NCBI GenBank assembly: GCA_000827265.1
Contig: KN834758.1
Span: 372,001-436,000, forward strand
DNA from: Collybiopsis luxurians FD-317 M1
Lineage: Eukaryota; Basidiomycota; Agaricomycetes; Agaricales; Omphalotaceae
DNA: 64,000 nt
Direction of reading: 5' to 3'
Below are positions 22,852 through 35,050 of the stretch, piece by piece. The translations under genes were made by a program, and so were the position numbers. The notes beneath the pieces were generated by a model, which worked only from the letters and a program-made list of their open reading frames with translations, ran no database searches and was not told where the DNA came from. How positions within the stretch are numbered: the first letter of the stretch is position 1; each line of letters starts with the position of its first letter.

Positions 22852-23263
22852 TTTTTCGTTCGAAGGTCTTGAAGTTATGAATACGACGAAGTCGCAAGGA
22901 GTTTCTGTGGCTTGATCACGGGAACAGAGAGTGTGTGAATGACTGTAAAGGTGCTACCAAATTTGGTTTCAAATTGTTTTTGCGACCTAGCTGGCAGCTG
23001 TTCCTTATTATCTGTCATTAGACTGCTACTAACGTTGCTACTATCTATTATTCAACCGCTACTAATGCTGCTTTTCTTCGGTATCGACGTCTTTCTCAAG
23101 TGTTCGGGTAGACAATGAACTTGACTATTCGGAGAGATCTGATTGGCCAGAGCTCCTTAGGCCGAAAAAGGTCGGCCGAACTGGTTTTCGACTCATACTC
23201 TCCATCTTTTCACTGTATAAATACCTTCTCTCTCCTGTTCAACGAATATCAAATCTCTTCAAT
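22852..23263. promoter_or_regulatory. Divergent promoter of eL29 and LEU1
   Basis: About 410 bp between the two starts. It contains a short inverted repeat GGCCGA-N6-TCGGCC at 23160-23177 and TATAAATA at 23215-23222, about 42 bp before the LEU1 ATG. It also has a T-rich run and repeated GCTACTA words (23020-23075). The inverted repeat is a candidate site for a zinc-cluster regulator, but it is not the classical Leu3 site. Confidence 0.55.
23215..23222 (+). promoter_or_regulatory. TATA box of LEU1
   Basis: TATAAATA lies 42 bp upstream of the ATG at 23264, followed by a C/T-rich start region. Assignment is by sequence and position. Confidence 0.55.
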
Positions 23264-25993
23264 ATGCCTGGCCCCATCCCCCCTCCCCGCACTCTTTACG
23301 ATAAAGTTTGGGACGATCACATCGTGTATGTCTTTTTATTTACATATTATAACATTCCAATCTAACAATACATCTTAGCGAACCCAAGAAGGACGGATTG
23401 GCTCTGATTTACATCGATCGGTGAGGATCTCCCTGCAAGCCCCATTCCTTATCTAACATCTCCTTCCTAGCCACCTCGTTCACGAAGTAACTAGTCCCCA
23501 GGCATTCGAAGGCTTGTCAGTCTACCTAGTGTCATGTCCCGTTCCCCAGTAAGGTCTAATATTTATGCCAGACGCAATGCCGAACGTCAAGTTCGCCGCC
23601 CAGACTGCACTCTAGCCACTGTAGACCACAACGTGCCGTATGTTTCTCCATTTCAGAGACGAACAGTACAATAATGACATCATACCTCGTAGAACTGTTT
23701 CCCGCAAAAACTTCTCCAATGTTGAATCTTTCATCGAAGAACCCGACTCACGAGCACAATGTGTCGCACTGGAAGAGAATGTCAAGGAGTTTGGTTTAAC
23801 CTATTTCGGTATGACAGATAAACGTCAAGGTGTGTTCGTGTTCGGTTTAACTTTGCTAGTACAAACTCGGATCGATTTCGATAGGAATTGTGCACATTAT
23901 TGGTCCTGAACAGGGATTCACCGTATGCACATCTCCGGATTATCTATTCCATCGGCTCACTCCTATTTCGCTCTAGCTCCCTGGAATAACCTGTGTTTGT
24001 GGCGACTCTCATACTTCCAGTGCGCAATCTTCTCATTGATCTGCTGGTGGATGTCGCTGATCTCCTACTAAGCTCACGGAGCATTTGGATCCTTGGCTTT
24101 CGGTATTGGAACTTCCGAAGTAGAACATGTTCTCGCAACCCAGACCCTTTTGCAAAAGAAGAGCAAGAACATGCGGATCACCGTCGATGGTGAACTTGCT
24201 GAGGGTGTCACGTCCAAGGACGTTGTCCTGCACATCATCGGTGTTATTGGTACCGCAGGTGGTACCGGAGCTGTGATCGAGTACGCAGGCTCTGTCATTC
24301 GTAGTCTCAGTATGGAAGCACGAATGAGTATCTGCAACATGAGTATCGAGGCCGGCGCTCGTGCCGGTATGATTGCTCCGGATGAGATCACTTTTGCCTA
24401 CCTCCGTGGTCGTCCGCTCGCACCAAAAGGCGAAACTTGGGATCGCGCAGTTGCGTATTGGAAGACTCTCAAGTCTGATCCTGATGCCAAATTCGACATC
24501 GAAGTTAACATTCCTGCTTCCGATATCATTCCTACCGTCACTTGGGGTACTTCTCCTCAGGATGTTGCTCCCATTACTGGTGTTGTCCCTGATCCTTCTA
24601 CAATTGACGACCCGGTTAAACGTGCTTCCGTCACGCGTTCTTTGACCTACATGGGCCTTACTCCCAACACGCCTTTGCAAGATATCAAGCTTGACAAAAT
24701 CTTTATTGGATCTTGCACTAACAGTCGGATTGAGGACCTGCGCTCCGCTGCTAGGATTGTCTTGGCTGCTGGTCCCGAAGCCAAGGTCGCCCCTGGTGTT
24801 CAGGCTATGATCGTACCTGGTTCTGGGTTGATCAAAAAACAGGCTGAAGCTGAGGGTTTGGACACGGTCTTTAAACGCGCCGGCTTTGACTGGCGTGAAG
24901 CTGGTTGCTCAATGTGCTTGGGCATGAACCCTGATCAGTTGTCGCCTGGTGAACGCTGCGCCAGCACGAGTAACCGCAACTTTGAAGGAAGGCAGGGAGC
25001 TGGTGGGCGTACGCACCTTGTCAGTCCTGCCATGGCGGCTGCCGCTGCGATAACTGGGAAATTAACCGACGTTCGCAAATTCCTCGGTGCAACTGCTGAG
25101 GCTAACATAGCCGCTGGGCCCAAGCTCAAGCTTACCTCCGCATCCGACTTTATGGATGATCCTGTGCTTCCTTCTCCTGATCCTATTCAGACTACCACTC
25201 CCTCAACTGGTGGTACCAAATTGCCCTCTGCGGAGACGCCTTCCTCGGTCGAAAAGTTCACTGTCTTCAAAGGACTCGCTGCTCCTTTGCACATTGAGAA
25301 TGTTGACACTGACATGATCATCCCCAAGCAGTTCTTGAAGACGTTGAAACGAACCGGTCTTTCGAATGCCCTCTTCTACAATTTCCGTGTAGATCCTGCG
25401 ACTGGCGCCAAGACTGACTTTGTTTTGAATCGTGAGCCGTACACAAAGGCCAAGATTCTCGTTTGCACTGGAAAGAACTTTGGATGTGGAAGCTCTCGTG
25501 AGCACGCGCCATGGAGTTTTGTTAGTTTTTTTTTTTTCCTTACTTTCTTAGCTTGAGCTGTGTCTGACACTTTTTTTCTTTCTACTCCAGGAAAGATTTT
25601 GGCATTCGTTGTGTCATTGCTCCCAGTTTTGCGGATATTTTCCGTAACAACTCTATGCAGAATGGGATGCTTCCAGTTGCTTTGCCTCAGGAGGACTGCA
25701 TGGCTCTTGCAGAAGACGCAGAAGCTGGTTTGGATCTTGAAGTTGACTTGGAAAAGCAGGAAGTCCGCCGTCCGAATGGCAAACCGCCGATTTCCTTTGT
25801 GACGGATCCGTTCAGAAGGCACTGCCTGTTGAACGGATTGGATGATATTGCCTTGACCTTGCAAGAAGTTGACTCTATTGAGACCTTCGAGTACAAGCGA
25901 AGCGAAGTGTGGCCATGGCTGGACGGCTTTGGTTATAAACCGGGCAAGATTCCAGTTGCGGCCAAGAGGACCGCGAAAAAGATGGATTGGTGA
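23264..25993 (+). CDS. LEU1: 3-isopropylmalate dehydratase (Leu1)
   Basis: Opens [19 protein letters not shown], with several tiny 5' exons ([29 protein letters not shown]) before one long exon. The aconitase domain shows the cluster ligands: one Cys in [14 protein letters not shown] and the CxxC pair in [12 protein letters not shown]. Substrate-loop blocks CGDSHTSS and [10 protein letters not shown] are present. A linker (about 24-30 residues of Pro/Thr/Ser) leads to the swivel domain with [28 protein letters not shown] and ITFVTDPF-like sequence. It ends KRTAKKMDW at TGA 25991-25993. The single-chain fusion of large and small subunits is the fungal form. It interconverts 2- and 3-isopropylmalate in cytosolic leucine synthesis. 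One intron (after APWSF, about 25520-25590) splits the swivel domain. Confidence 0.96.
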
Positions 25994-26182
25994 AACTTGT
26001 ACTACTAATTGCGCTTCTCAGGTGGGAATTGTACATAAAAGGCGAATAAATAAATATTCCCATGTTCAGAGTGACATTATCTTGATTAATTAGGGGCGGG
26101 TTGGAAGCACATGCTTTGATACACCTCCTCCACATAACCACCACCATTTGCGCCAACATTATTTATATCTTTGTTACTCGCT

Positions 26183-27961
26183 ATGACTGCTACTACATCT
26201 GTAACGACAACGCCTCCTTCAGCAGACACCAACAAAGCAATTAGCACTGCAGCGCCAAAACCTAGCGCAAAACCAAATTACAATACGAAACCAGCTCCCA
26301 AACCTAGGTTGAGTTCTCAGCAGTATGTTCAGGAGAAAAAGGCTCCTGGACGTAGTCAACCAATTATCAATTGGTTCCAAAGGAAATTAGCTGGTACTGT
26401 GAGAGCGAAGAGGGTAGCAGAGAATGGCCCGCAGAATGGCATTCGAAGCCCGGCTTCTGGTCTAGGTCGTCCAAATAATCGAATCGCCTCTTCCCCTTTG
26501 CCATCTGCTGCGCCTGGGCATGTGAATCGCCCGCAAGGCCGTTTCGAAACGTTGACGGAGGCAAGGCGCAAAACAATCTCGCTAAATGGAGACGATGACG
26601 CTCCAACAAACTCGATTTCTGACCCGGACGATTGTTCAGACGATGAATCGTTGGCTCTTGGCTCGACTTGGTCCCCGCGGAGCGTTATTGAAGCTGACGA
26701 AGATGCTTCACTTCGTCCCTTACCTCCCAGCTCGCCGCCTTCGCCCTCTCCTTCTCGCTCATCCTCTTCCTATCTTTCCGACCCTCGTACATTCAAAAGC
26801 ATCGCAGCCAGCACGAAACCGACGACTTTGCTGAGTATTGATTTGCACGGTAATGGAATGGCTCATATTGCAGAGGCACCTATCACACCAAATTCCCAAG
26901 TCACTCGTTTTCCACATGCCCGCACATCGTCTACTGCTACTTCTCCTAATAATGTCATTGGTAGCGGCGCTTCCATCACTTTCTCGGCCCTACCGCCCTC
27001 ACCTCAATCATCCTCACGCCCATCTTCCACTGCAACCACTTCCAATCATGCCATGGGCTCTGTCCAAGCACCACTTCATACAACTCATCATCCTCGAAAC
27101 AATCCCCGTCCTTCATCACCTCCCTTAGACAATGCTTCCATGTTGACTTTGGCATCTTCAGCCTATGCCATTCCTGGACTTCGTGTGGGCACTGGAACTC
27201 CTGTAGGATGGAGCTCTGCACCACCTTCAGCAATTGGTATCGGCACAGCTGCCGACTCCGTGTCACAATTTGAAGGCACATATGCTGACGCTGAAAGTCA
27301 GAACGACGAAGAACCACTAGATGATCGAGATGCGGATGCCAGTTTGCGTGCTTTACGACCTCGGAGTACCAGAAGAGGAAGTTGGGAAAGTGAAGTCAGT
27401 CGATGGAGTGCTCGAATTCAGGTCGGGACCTCTTCTTTGGTGAGAGACAGAAGTGTTTGGACTACGAATAGCGTTCGGACGGGGGCATTGAGCACAGACC
27501 ATGTCGACGTCTACGAAAAGTCGGATGAAGCCAGTCCAGATGGAGATGAGCCTTCGTCGAACGAGGACGTTGCCTCCCCAGCGGCCGAGCAATCCGAGTC
27601 AATCGATAGCCATGCTCCTGTTTCAGAACCAGCTCCCCAAAATGCAGCCCCGCCAGAAATCAAGTTGCCAGATACTTCCGCGAAGGAACTTGAACCAGAG
27701 GTTCCTCCTGCTTTTGAGAAAAAAGTTTCTACCGACACTGTTGCTCAGACGAACAAGGTCGGAGTAGATGGAAATGCAACAGCAGAAAAGACTAGCGAAT
27801 CAGGGGTTGCGGCGGCAGTAGCGACGACGACTGTTGCAGAAGCGGATGCTTCGCCAACTGTGACAGCAGATATTTCACAGGAAGCTTCGAAAGAACAGGA
27901 GGAAGTCTCGAACGATGTTGTATCACTGGCAAAAGCTATAGATACAACTGCGGCTGCTTGA
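26183..27961 (+). CDS. Low-complexity Ser/Thr/Pro-rich protein, unrecognised
   Basis: A single open frame of about 590 codons from ATG 26183 (MTATTSVTTTPPSADT) with no intron. Near residue 50 is a short conserved-looking basic patch, PIINWFQRKLAGTVRAKR, followed by long Ser/Pro/Thr stretches, an acidic stretch (DPDDCSDDESLAL), a second charged patch (RRGSWESEVSRWSARIQ) and an Ala/Glu/Thr-rich tail. No signal peptide or membrane segment is seen. It is probably an intrinsically disordered protein. Codon use resembles the neighbouring genes, and a TTTTTTTT run with AT-rich sequence follows the stop. Confidence 0.8.
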   Translation: MTATTSVTTTPPSADTNKAISTAAPKPSAKPNYNTKPAPKPRLSSQQYVQEKKAPGRSQPIINWFQRKLAGTVRAKRVAENGPQNGIRSPASGLGRPNNRIASSPLPSAAPGHVNRPQGRFETLTEARRKTISLNGDDDAPTNSISDPDDCSDDESLALGSTWSPRSVIEADEDASLRPLPPSSPPSPSPSRSSSSYLSDPRTFKSIAASTKPTTLLSIDLHGNGMAHIAEAPITPNSQVTRFPHARTSSTATSPNNVIGSGASITFSALPPSPQSSSRPSSTATTSNHAMGSVQAPLHTTHHPRNNPRPSSPPLDNASMLTLASSAYAIPGLRVGTGTPVGWSSAPPSAIGIGTAADSVSQFEGTYADAESQNDEEPLDDRDADASLRALRPRSTRRGSWESEVSRWSARIQVGTSSLVRDRSVWTTNSVRTGALSTDHVDVYEKSDEASPDGDEPSSNEDVASPAAEQSESIDSHAPVSEPAPQNAAPPEIKLPDTSAKELEPEVPPAFEKKVSTDTVAQTNKVGVDGNATAEKTSESGVAAAVATTTVAEADASPTVTADISQEASKEQEEVSNDVVSLAKAIDTTAAA

Positions 27962-28491
27962 TTGTTCGGTATTGTTTTTTTTTTGGTTGCTTGTATCTAA
28001 TATTTCACGTTTACTTATTCACTTGGCTGACATAGGGTCTCATACTTCTCTAGTTTCTGATAGTTAGTGTATATGCCTAGGTAGTCTATCGATCTCATCT
28101 TTCTAAAGGAATGACTCGTGCCGGTATCCTGACCTTCAACTTCAAATTCTGCCTCGGCTCGGCGGTCATAATTATATTATGTTAGCTCTTTCTCTAATAC
28201 AGTGAGGCTTCAACTTTTTGAACTGTGCCGTACTCTTTGAGATTTCGAAGAATCGCTTTTCACTTTTCCGTCTTGATTCTTGAAGACGACGAGTCACGCG
28301 TGCCCTCGACACCGTAGCTCATTTCATTTTCGCGTTCAAATCTTCGGCGCCAGGTTGATCCCGTGGACGGTGACGGGAGGCTGGAGCATCAGGCAACTTC
28401 GAAGATGCCAATATTAGAGTATGTCGTAGGTCTCTTGACGAGCTATAAGAAGGCGAAGGGGTTCGACTTGGAATACTTGCTTTACCCCTTC
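27962..28491. other. Intergenic: 3' UTR and promoter of the GH125 gene
   Basis: About 530 bp. An ATG at 28387 or an in-frame codon at 28363 could extend the next gene, but the hydrophobic signal peptide begins at 28492. No separate gene is seen. Confidence 0.45.
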
Positions 28492-31111
28492 ATGAAATTC
28501 AATTGGTTGAAATTCAACACTACCGCAGCTGCGGTGCTTCTGGGCAGCTCATCTGTCGTGCAGTCGCAATGCCCTGACTATACGACGTATTCCGCAAGCC
28601 CTCAAGGCAATCCTTCGAATGGGACGTTGGGGTTACCCTTCATGCGACCTACTCCGGCTTGTCGTACGTTCAATAGTACGGCTGTTGAGGTGCGCAGTTT
28701 TTTATTCTGACCTCGTTCTTAGGAAGGCTGGCGTCCAACACTCAGCTGTTGGAACACGCCGAATACCCTTCCGCCCTTCTCTGTCTCTATATGCTCTTGC
28801 CTAACTTGCGCTGTTTGTGCCGCAGAAAGTTATTGAAGACATGACAGCGCGCCTCAAAGACCCCGATGTTGCACGGCTGTTCACCAACGCTTTTCCTAAT
28901 ACATTAGGTAGGTTTCGATCGATTTCCCTTTACTTCCAAGACAAATAAACTCGGATCACTTACTACCTCACTGACAGACACAACGGTTAAATACTTCAGT
29001 CAGGTCTGTTGGTCATCTGGTGCCAGAACTTCTTATTCTGACGCGTGGACCTCGTTTCAAGTCGGAGAATTTGGCATTCATCATCACTGGAGTGAGTCAA
29101 CTGACCGTGAAGGACTGTGTGTTAATTGTAATTCCATATTTCCCAGGATATCACGTCAGGCTGGATTTTAGTTATCCTCCATGTCGATATACTAATCTCT
29201 GGTCTTGCTTTTTCAAAGGGCGCAATGGCTTCGCGATACTGGGAATCAGGTACGAGTGCTCCGGAATCTGTAAGGGGGTCTCCTCGTTCACCATCGTCTT
29301 TCGACTTTCTCCACAAGTTTGCTCAATACCGCCGTCTCCTACCGCTAGACCGAGAACTCGCGACACTGGTCAAAGCGGTTATCAACAACGAAGCTCGGTA
29401 CATCACTCAGTATCCGTATTGTATGTATTCATTCAGAAGGCGTCTTATTGAGCCTGAAGCAAGCCAAAACATCTAGGCGGGTCTTTCCAACCTCCTCCTG
29501 AAAGCGGCCTAGCACCCGTAAGTGTCTTGATGCTGGCCCGAATCTCAGTTCCGAGTAACTGAACAATCCTCAGACAGTGAACCCCTTCGCGACTGATGTT
29601 ATCGTGAACCCGTAAGTATGCTTACATCCGTGGATATGCAGTCTCACGGCCTCGCCATAGACCTGTGGACAACCAAACCGTATTCGAATGCAAATACGAG
29701 ATCGATTCTCTATGTAGCTTCTTGAAGCTCTCAACGACATATTATAACGAAACAAAAGATGCGTCGATCTTGAATGATAATTGTAAATGCAACAATTGCT
29801 TCTTGCTTTACTATGAGTGACGTTTTCCACTCCGATATTTTGAACATAGGGTTCTCGGCTATCGACCAGATTTTCCAAGTAATTAACAACCAATCACAAG
29901 GAACTTGGGATGAAAACTTCAACTTCATCTCCTACTATAACTGGACTGGCTCGGCTGGCTCGCTTTCCCCAGCTGTCAACAATCAGGGTAATGGGGAGCC
30001 CAAGGCGTTTACTGGAATGGTTCGTGCGACTATGAAAGTGTTATAGGCTCATCATGATTCCGCTACGTAGGTTGGCACCCACCATCGTCCCTCCGATGAT
30101 CTCTGCACTTATGGTATGAACCCTTTCTGATGCTCTGAACGCTTCCTCATTCTTCAATAGCATTTTTGACGCCTGCCAATGCAATGTTGTCAGTCGAGTT
30201 GACGAATTTGGCTGATATGCTTGACTCGGCTGGGCAAGGCGCGAACATCAGTCGGTCCGCTAGGGAATGGAGTAGCAGAATTAACGAATCCATCTGGGCT
30301 AACACGGTATTCTTCCTCTTAACCCTGATATCCGAAGTGTGCTCAATATCACGTAGCTCGTCGATAATATTTTTGCCTATGAGACTAATGGTAACAGCAC
30401 TTTATCAAACTTATTGATAGTCATTGAATTTTGCCTAGGATATGGCGGACGATACGTGATGGACGACGCTAATGTTCCTTCGCTTCTTTCACTGCCTTAC
30501 CTCGGCTTCTTGGAAAAGGACAATCTGGCCTACGTCGCAACTCGCGAGGTACTTCTGTCTCGCAAGAATCCTTATTTCGCCGCTGGTCAAAACTTTAGCG
30601 GAATCGGGTGCGCGTGTTTGCTCTCTCTTCCCTCCTGCGATATTCAAATGAATCCGTCAGTGGACCTCATGTCGATCCCTGGAATCCTTGGTGCGTTTTG
30701 ATATGCCGCTTCTACACTACTCGGCTTACACGCTCTTCTTAGGCCAATGTCCCGAATCTCTGCAATCTTTGGCACTGATGATGACGAAGAGATTATGCAA
30801 TCTCTATATCTCATTGTAAATGTGAGTGTCGATACGCCTTCCCGGTCCCGTTCAGCGTCAATTAAACACCACGTATGCAGAACACTGATGGCCTAGGATT
30901 GATACATGAAAGTGTATCTATTTACAACGAGAGTGACTTCACCCGAACTTGGTTTGCGTGGGCAAATAGCTATTTTGCTGAGTACGTACCGACACATAAT
31001 CACACTCCAACTGAGACTCATCGCTTTTGATATAGAATGCTTTTGGATCTAGCTGAACGCAAACCGGGCTTGATTTTCAATGAAGCCGTGAGCTACGTCC
31101 CTGGGCAATGA
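28492..31111 (+). CDS. Secreted GH125 exo-alpha-1,6-mannosidase
   Basis: Starts with a signal peptide ([20 protein letters not shown]...VQSQ). About a dozen exons follow. Diagnostic GH125 blocks in order: [18 protein letters not shown] (from three exons around 29090-29250), [120 protein letters not shown] and [16 protein letters not shown]. The stop is at 31109-31111. GH125 enzymes are inverting exo-alpha-1,6-mannosidases; fungal secreted forms trim mannan side chains or N-glycans. Several NxS/T sites suggest glycosylation. Exon joins between 29500 and 29870 follow GTAAGT and GTAAAT donors. Confidence 0.9.
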
Positions 31112-31337
31112 GATCTTGAGAAAGGATTAATACATAAATTCCTTGCCGTATCTTTAATGAGTTGTAACCAATTGTAAAAAACGAAGTTGAATGTCACTGT
31201 CACCTGACAATAGTATCCCATGCTTTGATCCATGGGAATAATGTCACGAGCTCGCAGGCGCCAGTCGCGTCGCTTTGAGACAGAACGCGCATTGTCTGCT
31301 TATAATGCGGTATTGACGTCCAGCTTTCGCATATAAT

Positions 31338-33517
31338 ATGGATTTGGCATCCACTCCCGCTAATCACAATTCGAACTTTTACCCTGATTTCCAGCCCGAT
31401 ACCGAACTAGCCGACGGAGAACCTCTACAAGATGAGGAGTTGGCTAAATTTCGACTCAAGGTGCTCGAAATGGGTATTCAAACTCCCCTGGAAAAAGAGC
31501 TAGCCAGGATGGTATGAATATGCAGTACTATGATATTTAGTCATCTACAAATTCCTAGGTTCTGAGGCTTACGGATACTAGGCCAAGTTCTGCGCAGATC
31601 GTAAATCAGGCGTCAGTAATCATACAATTGAATCTTCAGCGAGAGCATATCATTCGGCAAGCCGAGGAACAGCGTGCCTTCTGGGAGATGGAGAGGGATG
31701 GATGGGCGAGGGCCTCCGAAGCCTTAATTGCGCAGAGAAATAAGATAATCGAACATTCAAACGAGCGACAGGCAAATAATTCCTTTTTTCCGCAATTTGG
31801 ACGTCTTTGACGAGTTTTCTAGGACCTAGAAAGATATTGCTCTATGCTGCAAGCTGAGAACGACAATTTGCGCCAAAAAGTGAGTGTAGTACTTGATTGG
31901 CCGCTCTGTCGGTGCCGACCTTCATTATAGGAGGAACGATTGTTGAAACGACTGTCTTGTCTTGAAGAAGAAATGGTTAAACTCAAACCAGTCCTCCTAT
32001 ACCAACCCTTCCTTGCTACAGACTCCGCATCCTCTCTGGAAAATGCCTCTGCCTATCTCGCGAGTCTCCCCTATCCTGCTGCTTCAGGAAAGGAAGCGGC
32101 ATCCATGCGACGCGCTAAACTTTCTCGTAAGAAGAGGCTAAGGGTGGAAGAAGTTGATGCTGCAACCGACAGAGATGGTGGAGACTCCTTTATTATTGCT
32201 GAAGGGAGTGCTGCAGATAGAAAGGAAGATAACTTCGGGGTGGCTTCAAGAGCGAATCCGGAAATTGCTGTGGACAGCAGGGCGGACAACGGCAATGCAT
32301 CCCCACGCAGTCATGACTTCCCCGAGTCACTCTTTCTGGAAAAAGATTCGCCGTCTATTCAAGTAGGAGTCCCGGCAGACCGAGTCGCCACGCGGACTGA
32401 GGCGCCTGGTACCCTTCTACTTCGACTCCCCCATACCTCCACCCAAGTTCATTCGATGCCTTCGCAACCTCTTGGAGCTCCATCTGCCTCCGCGCATCGT
32501 AAGAGCGAACGTTTGAGGCTAGCTTCCGCTGCCCATCAAGACAGAGGAAATAAGTCCGTCTCTGAGACAATTGCTCCTCCTACGCCTTCCTCTTTCTCGA
32601 GATTTGCAACGCCTGTTACTTCCGACGCCCGCACAGAGCATCTTCTTCTCGCCGCTCGGATGATTGGAAGAAAGCGAGCCGCAACGGCTGCTGGAATCAC
32701 AGACTCAGAACGAGAGAGAGAGCTTTTTGATAAGGCAAAGGACCGGAAGGACAAGCGGAAGGTGGCTCGTACTCCCAAGTCTCCAGCTAGTGAAAGCGTA
32801 GAATTGGAGGATAAGGTTAAAGTAAAAGCGACATCCAAGCGCGGTAGCTCTTACGGAAAGAAGACTTCGACCGCTGCCACCCGGACCGCAAAGAGGCTAC
32901 CAATGCAGTCGGAAGTTGATTATTCTGCAGCTGGCCAAGGCAACCCTATACAGGCGCAGCTGTCACCGCAAACTGCCCTGACCAGAATGGACTCTCTCTT
33001 GAGCGCTGCAAGTATGATGGTATCTGGGGCTGAGTTGTCTGAAACTACAAGTGGACCAACCGGAGGGCAGATATTAGCATCTGGTATGGGTACACGTCGG
33101 CCCTCAAGTATATTCGAAGATCCAGAAATTCTTCCACCGGCGAAAAGACGGAGAAATGGTCTCCTAGATGATTCAGACCCACAGTCAGCACGGAGTGCGC
33201 TGGATGTCTTGGCCGATCAAGCTGCCGTTGCTGAATCCTCGTCGACAAACAGTGTTATCAGGGATACCGGTCGGAGAGGCAGGACGAAAAGCAAAGGTCG
33301 TAAGGAAGGAGCGGAAAATGAAAGATACAGTAGGGATGCCGCCATTGTCACTGACTCGCTGGAATTCAATGTCAATGAAGTTCGTCAAGGCTCAGTATCG
33401 TTGGCATATTCCCAAAACCCAGGTCCCAGGCTTATCTCTGCTCCTGAAAGCTTCTTATCTGGTCGGCCTGACTTTCGTAATTCAACTTCTAGTAATCCTT
33501 CTGGAGAAGGATTTTGA
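31338..33517 (+). CDS. Coiled-coil protein with long disordered tail, unrecognised
   Basis: Starts MDLASTPANHNSNFYPDF and runs through three short N-terminal exons with strong heptad character (RLKVLEMGIQTPLEKELARM, QREHIIRQAEEQRAFWEMER, DLERYCSMLQAENDNLRQK). The last exon, from about 31931, has a final coiled-coil turn (LKRLSCLEEEMVKLKP) and about 500 residues of Ser/Ala/Arg-rich sequence with basic clusters (KLSRKKRLR, AKRRRN, GRRGRTKSKGRK). A leucine-zipper-like helix plus nuclear signals suggests a nuclear protein. There is no basic region placed as in a bZIP factor. Confidence 0.8.
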
Positions 33518-34677
33518 CTCGACTAGCTACTAGCATTTTCTCCGTATTCGCCCCATTATACCTATCTTGTATGCTGTACCATAGCTGGTTTCTGTAATTG
33601 TACATAAAAAATTAACGACTTTCTCTTTTTGGAGCACTTATGTATCCCTAGTCCACGCAGAGTTGCTCCGGGCCCGACAAACACGTCTAGAAAGATTCGG
33701 GGAGGGGCGCACGAACGAGGTTTCGTCATTCCCGTCCTTGACCACTAAATGGCGCTCCCTAATATTCCTTGTCAAAGATCAAATTGCTGACATAGGTTAT
33801 CAGCTTACACGGAAATTGTGGGTGTAAACTAGGATCAAGAAACCGATAGCGTCTCGCAATAGGCCTGCATATGTTATTAACTGATTCGTGCTACCGACAT
33901 GTTCTGCCTTCGTTTAATCAGCGATAATACAGCAGCTGGATCGAACTGAAATGCGTCTATCGGATCTACTAGTCGCTGCTAAATAGAGCTGGTGAATATA
34001 TGGTTTAAAAGGTGATTGGTATAGAACCGGGACGAAGGGAAGTCCTAAGTTGCGGTTTTGTGGATATCAAGACGCACGAGGAAAGACCAAAGAGACACCT
34101 GCTTCTATTGCATCTTGGTTGTGAACACTCCGCCTATATCATCAACGAGAAAAATTCACCCTCTAAGCATGGACAGGAATACTCAAAATTTACGAAAACC
34201 CAGGGAGTCTAGGGTTTTGGTGAGTAGAACTGCAGATTTGGATGAAAGATTTGGAGATGCTCACGAAAGATTGTACGTTTTATGGTCATGATGCTAATCT
34301 TTCTAGGCTTGGTGGCTAAGATTATCCCTGCTCAGTGCTCCGAGTCTCACAGATGCTCCCAGGTAGTTTACACAGCTCGATAAATGTCGTGCAACCCAGC
34401 GAGACAACTTTGGAGTCGGTCCAAAGGAAATACGCTCCACAAAAGAAAGGTGATTGGTCTCAATTAACGTAAGCTTGGCTTGTCCTAGGGTAGACTAGGT
34501 GATTGGTGGAGCTGAAGAGTAACATCCATAACGCTGAAACATAGCGGCGGTAGTTGCAGATATTCCCTTTTCATCATTTGTTGATTCAAATTTTGCGCCA
34601 GAAGATGACAGTGAATGGAAAAATAAAGCGACGGTATGAGGAAAACAGCGGCGCAAAGAGGAAATGAGGATCCTCTG
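33518..34677. other. 1.16-kb gene-free stretch between convergent genes
   Basis: Contains three exact copies of GGTGATTGGT (34011-34020, 34449-34458, 34498-34507), each carrying an inverted CCAAT box. Short plus-strand open frames at 34012-34291 have no recognisable content. No RNA gene is seen. Confidence 0.45.
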
Positions 34678-35024
34678 TTATAAATTCTTTTTTGAATCCT
34701 GAGTCTCGCTAGCGGTCGCGGTTGCATCCGGAGGAGCATTTTTCAGCTCGTAAAGGAACCTGGACAATTTTAAAAATCCGATCCATAGATTGTACACCTA
34801 CTCACCATTTTATGCTAGCCCAAAGCGCAAGCTCTACTACTGTGAGTGCTATAAAGTGGATATTGCCGGACGATGCAAACACGAGACCCAATAGTACGAT
34901 TAAAAGCGCAAGAAGAACGAAATCGAGGATGAGAATGAAGGTTGGGTGCAAGGAAGAGCCTGGTTGTAGTATATCTGCAAAGAAAGAATTCGAGACGCCA
35001 TTGCTCTGTTCATCCGACGCCATG
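34678..35024 (-). CDS. PKR1: V-ATPase assembly factor Pkr1
   Basis: Two exons: ATG 35024 gives MASDEQSNGVSNSFFADI, then LQPGSSLHPTFILILDFVL, a first membrane helix, GNIHFIALTVVELALWAS as a second, IKW, an intron of about 45 bp (GTGAGT...CCAG) and FLYELKNAPPDATATASE, ending DSKKNL with TAA at 34678-34680. Two helices with the HFIALTVVELALWxSIxWFxxELK motif identify Pkr1, a small ER membrane protein needed for assembly of the V0 sector. The head-to-head neighbour starts only 26 bp away. Confidence 0.87.
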
Positions 35025-35050
35025 GTTAGTGGAAGACAATTTGAGCGCTC

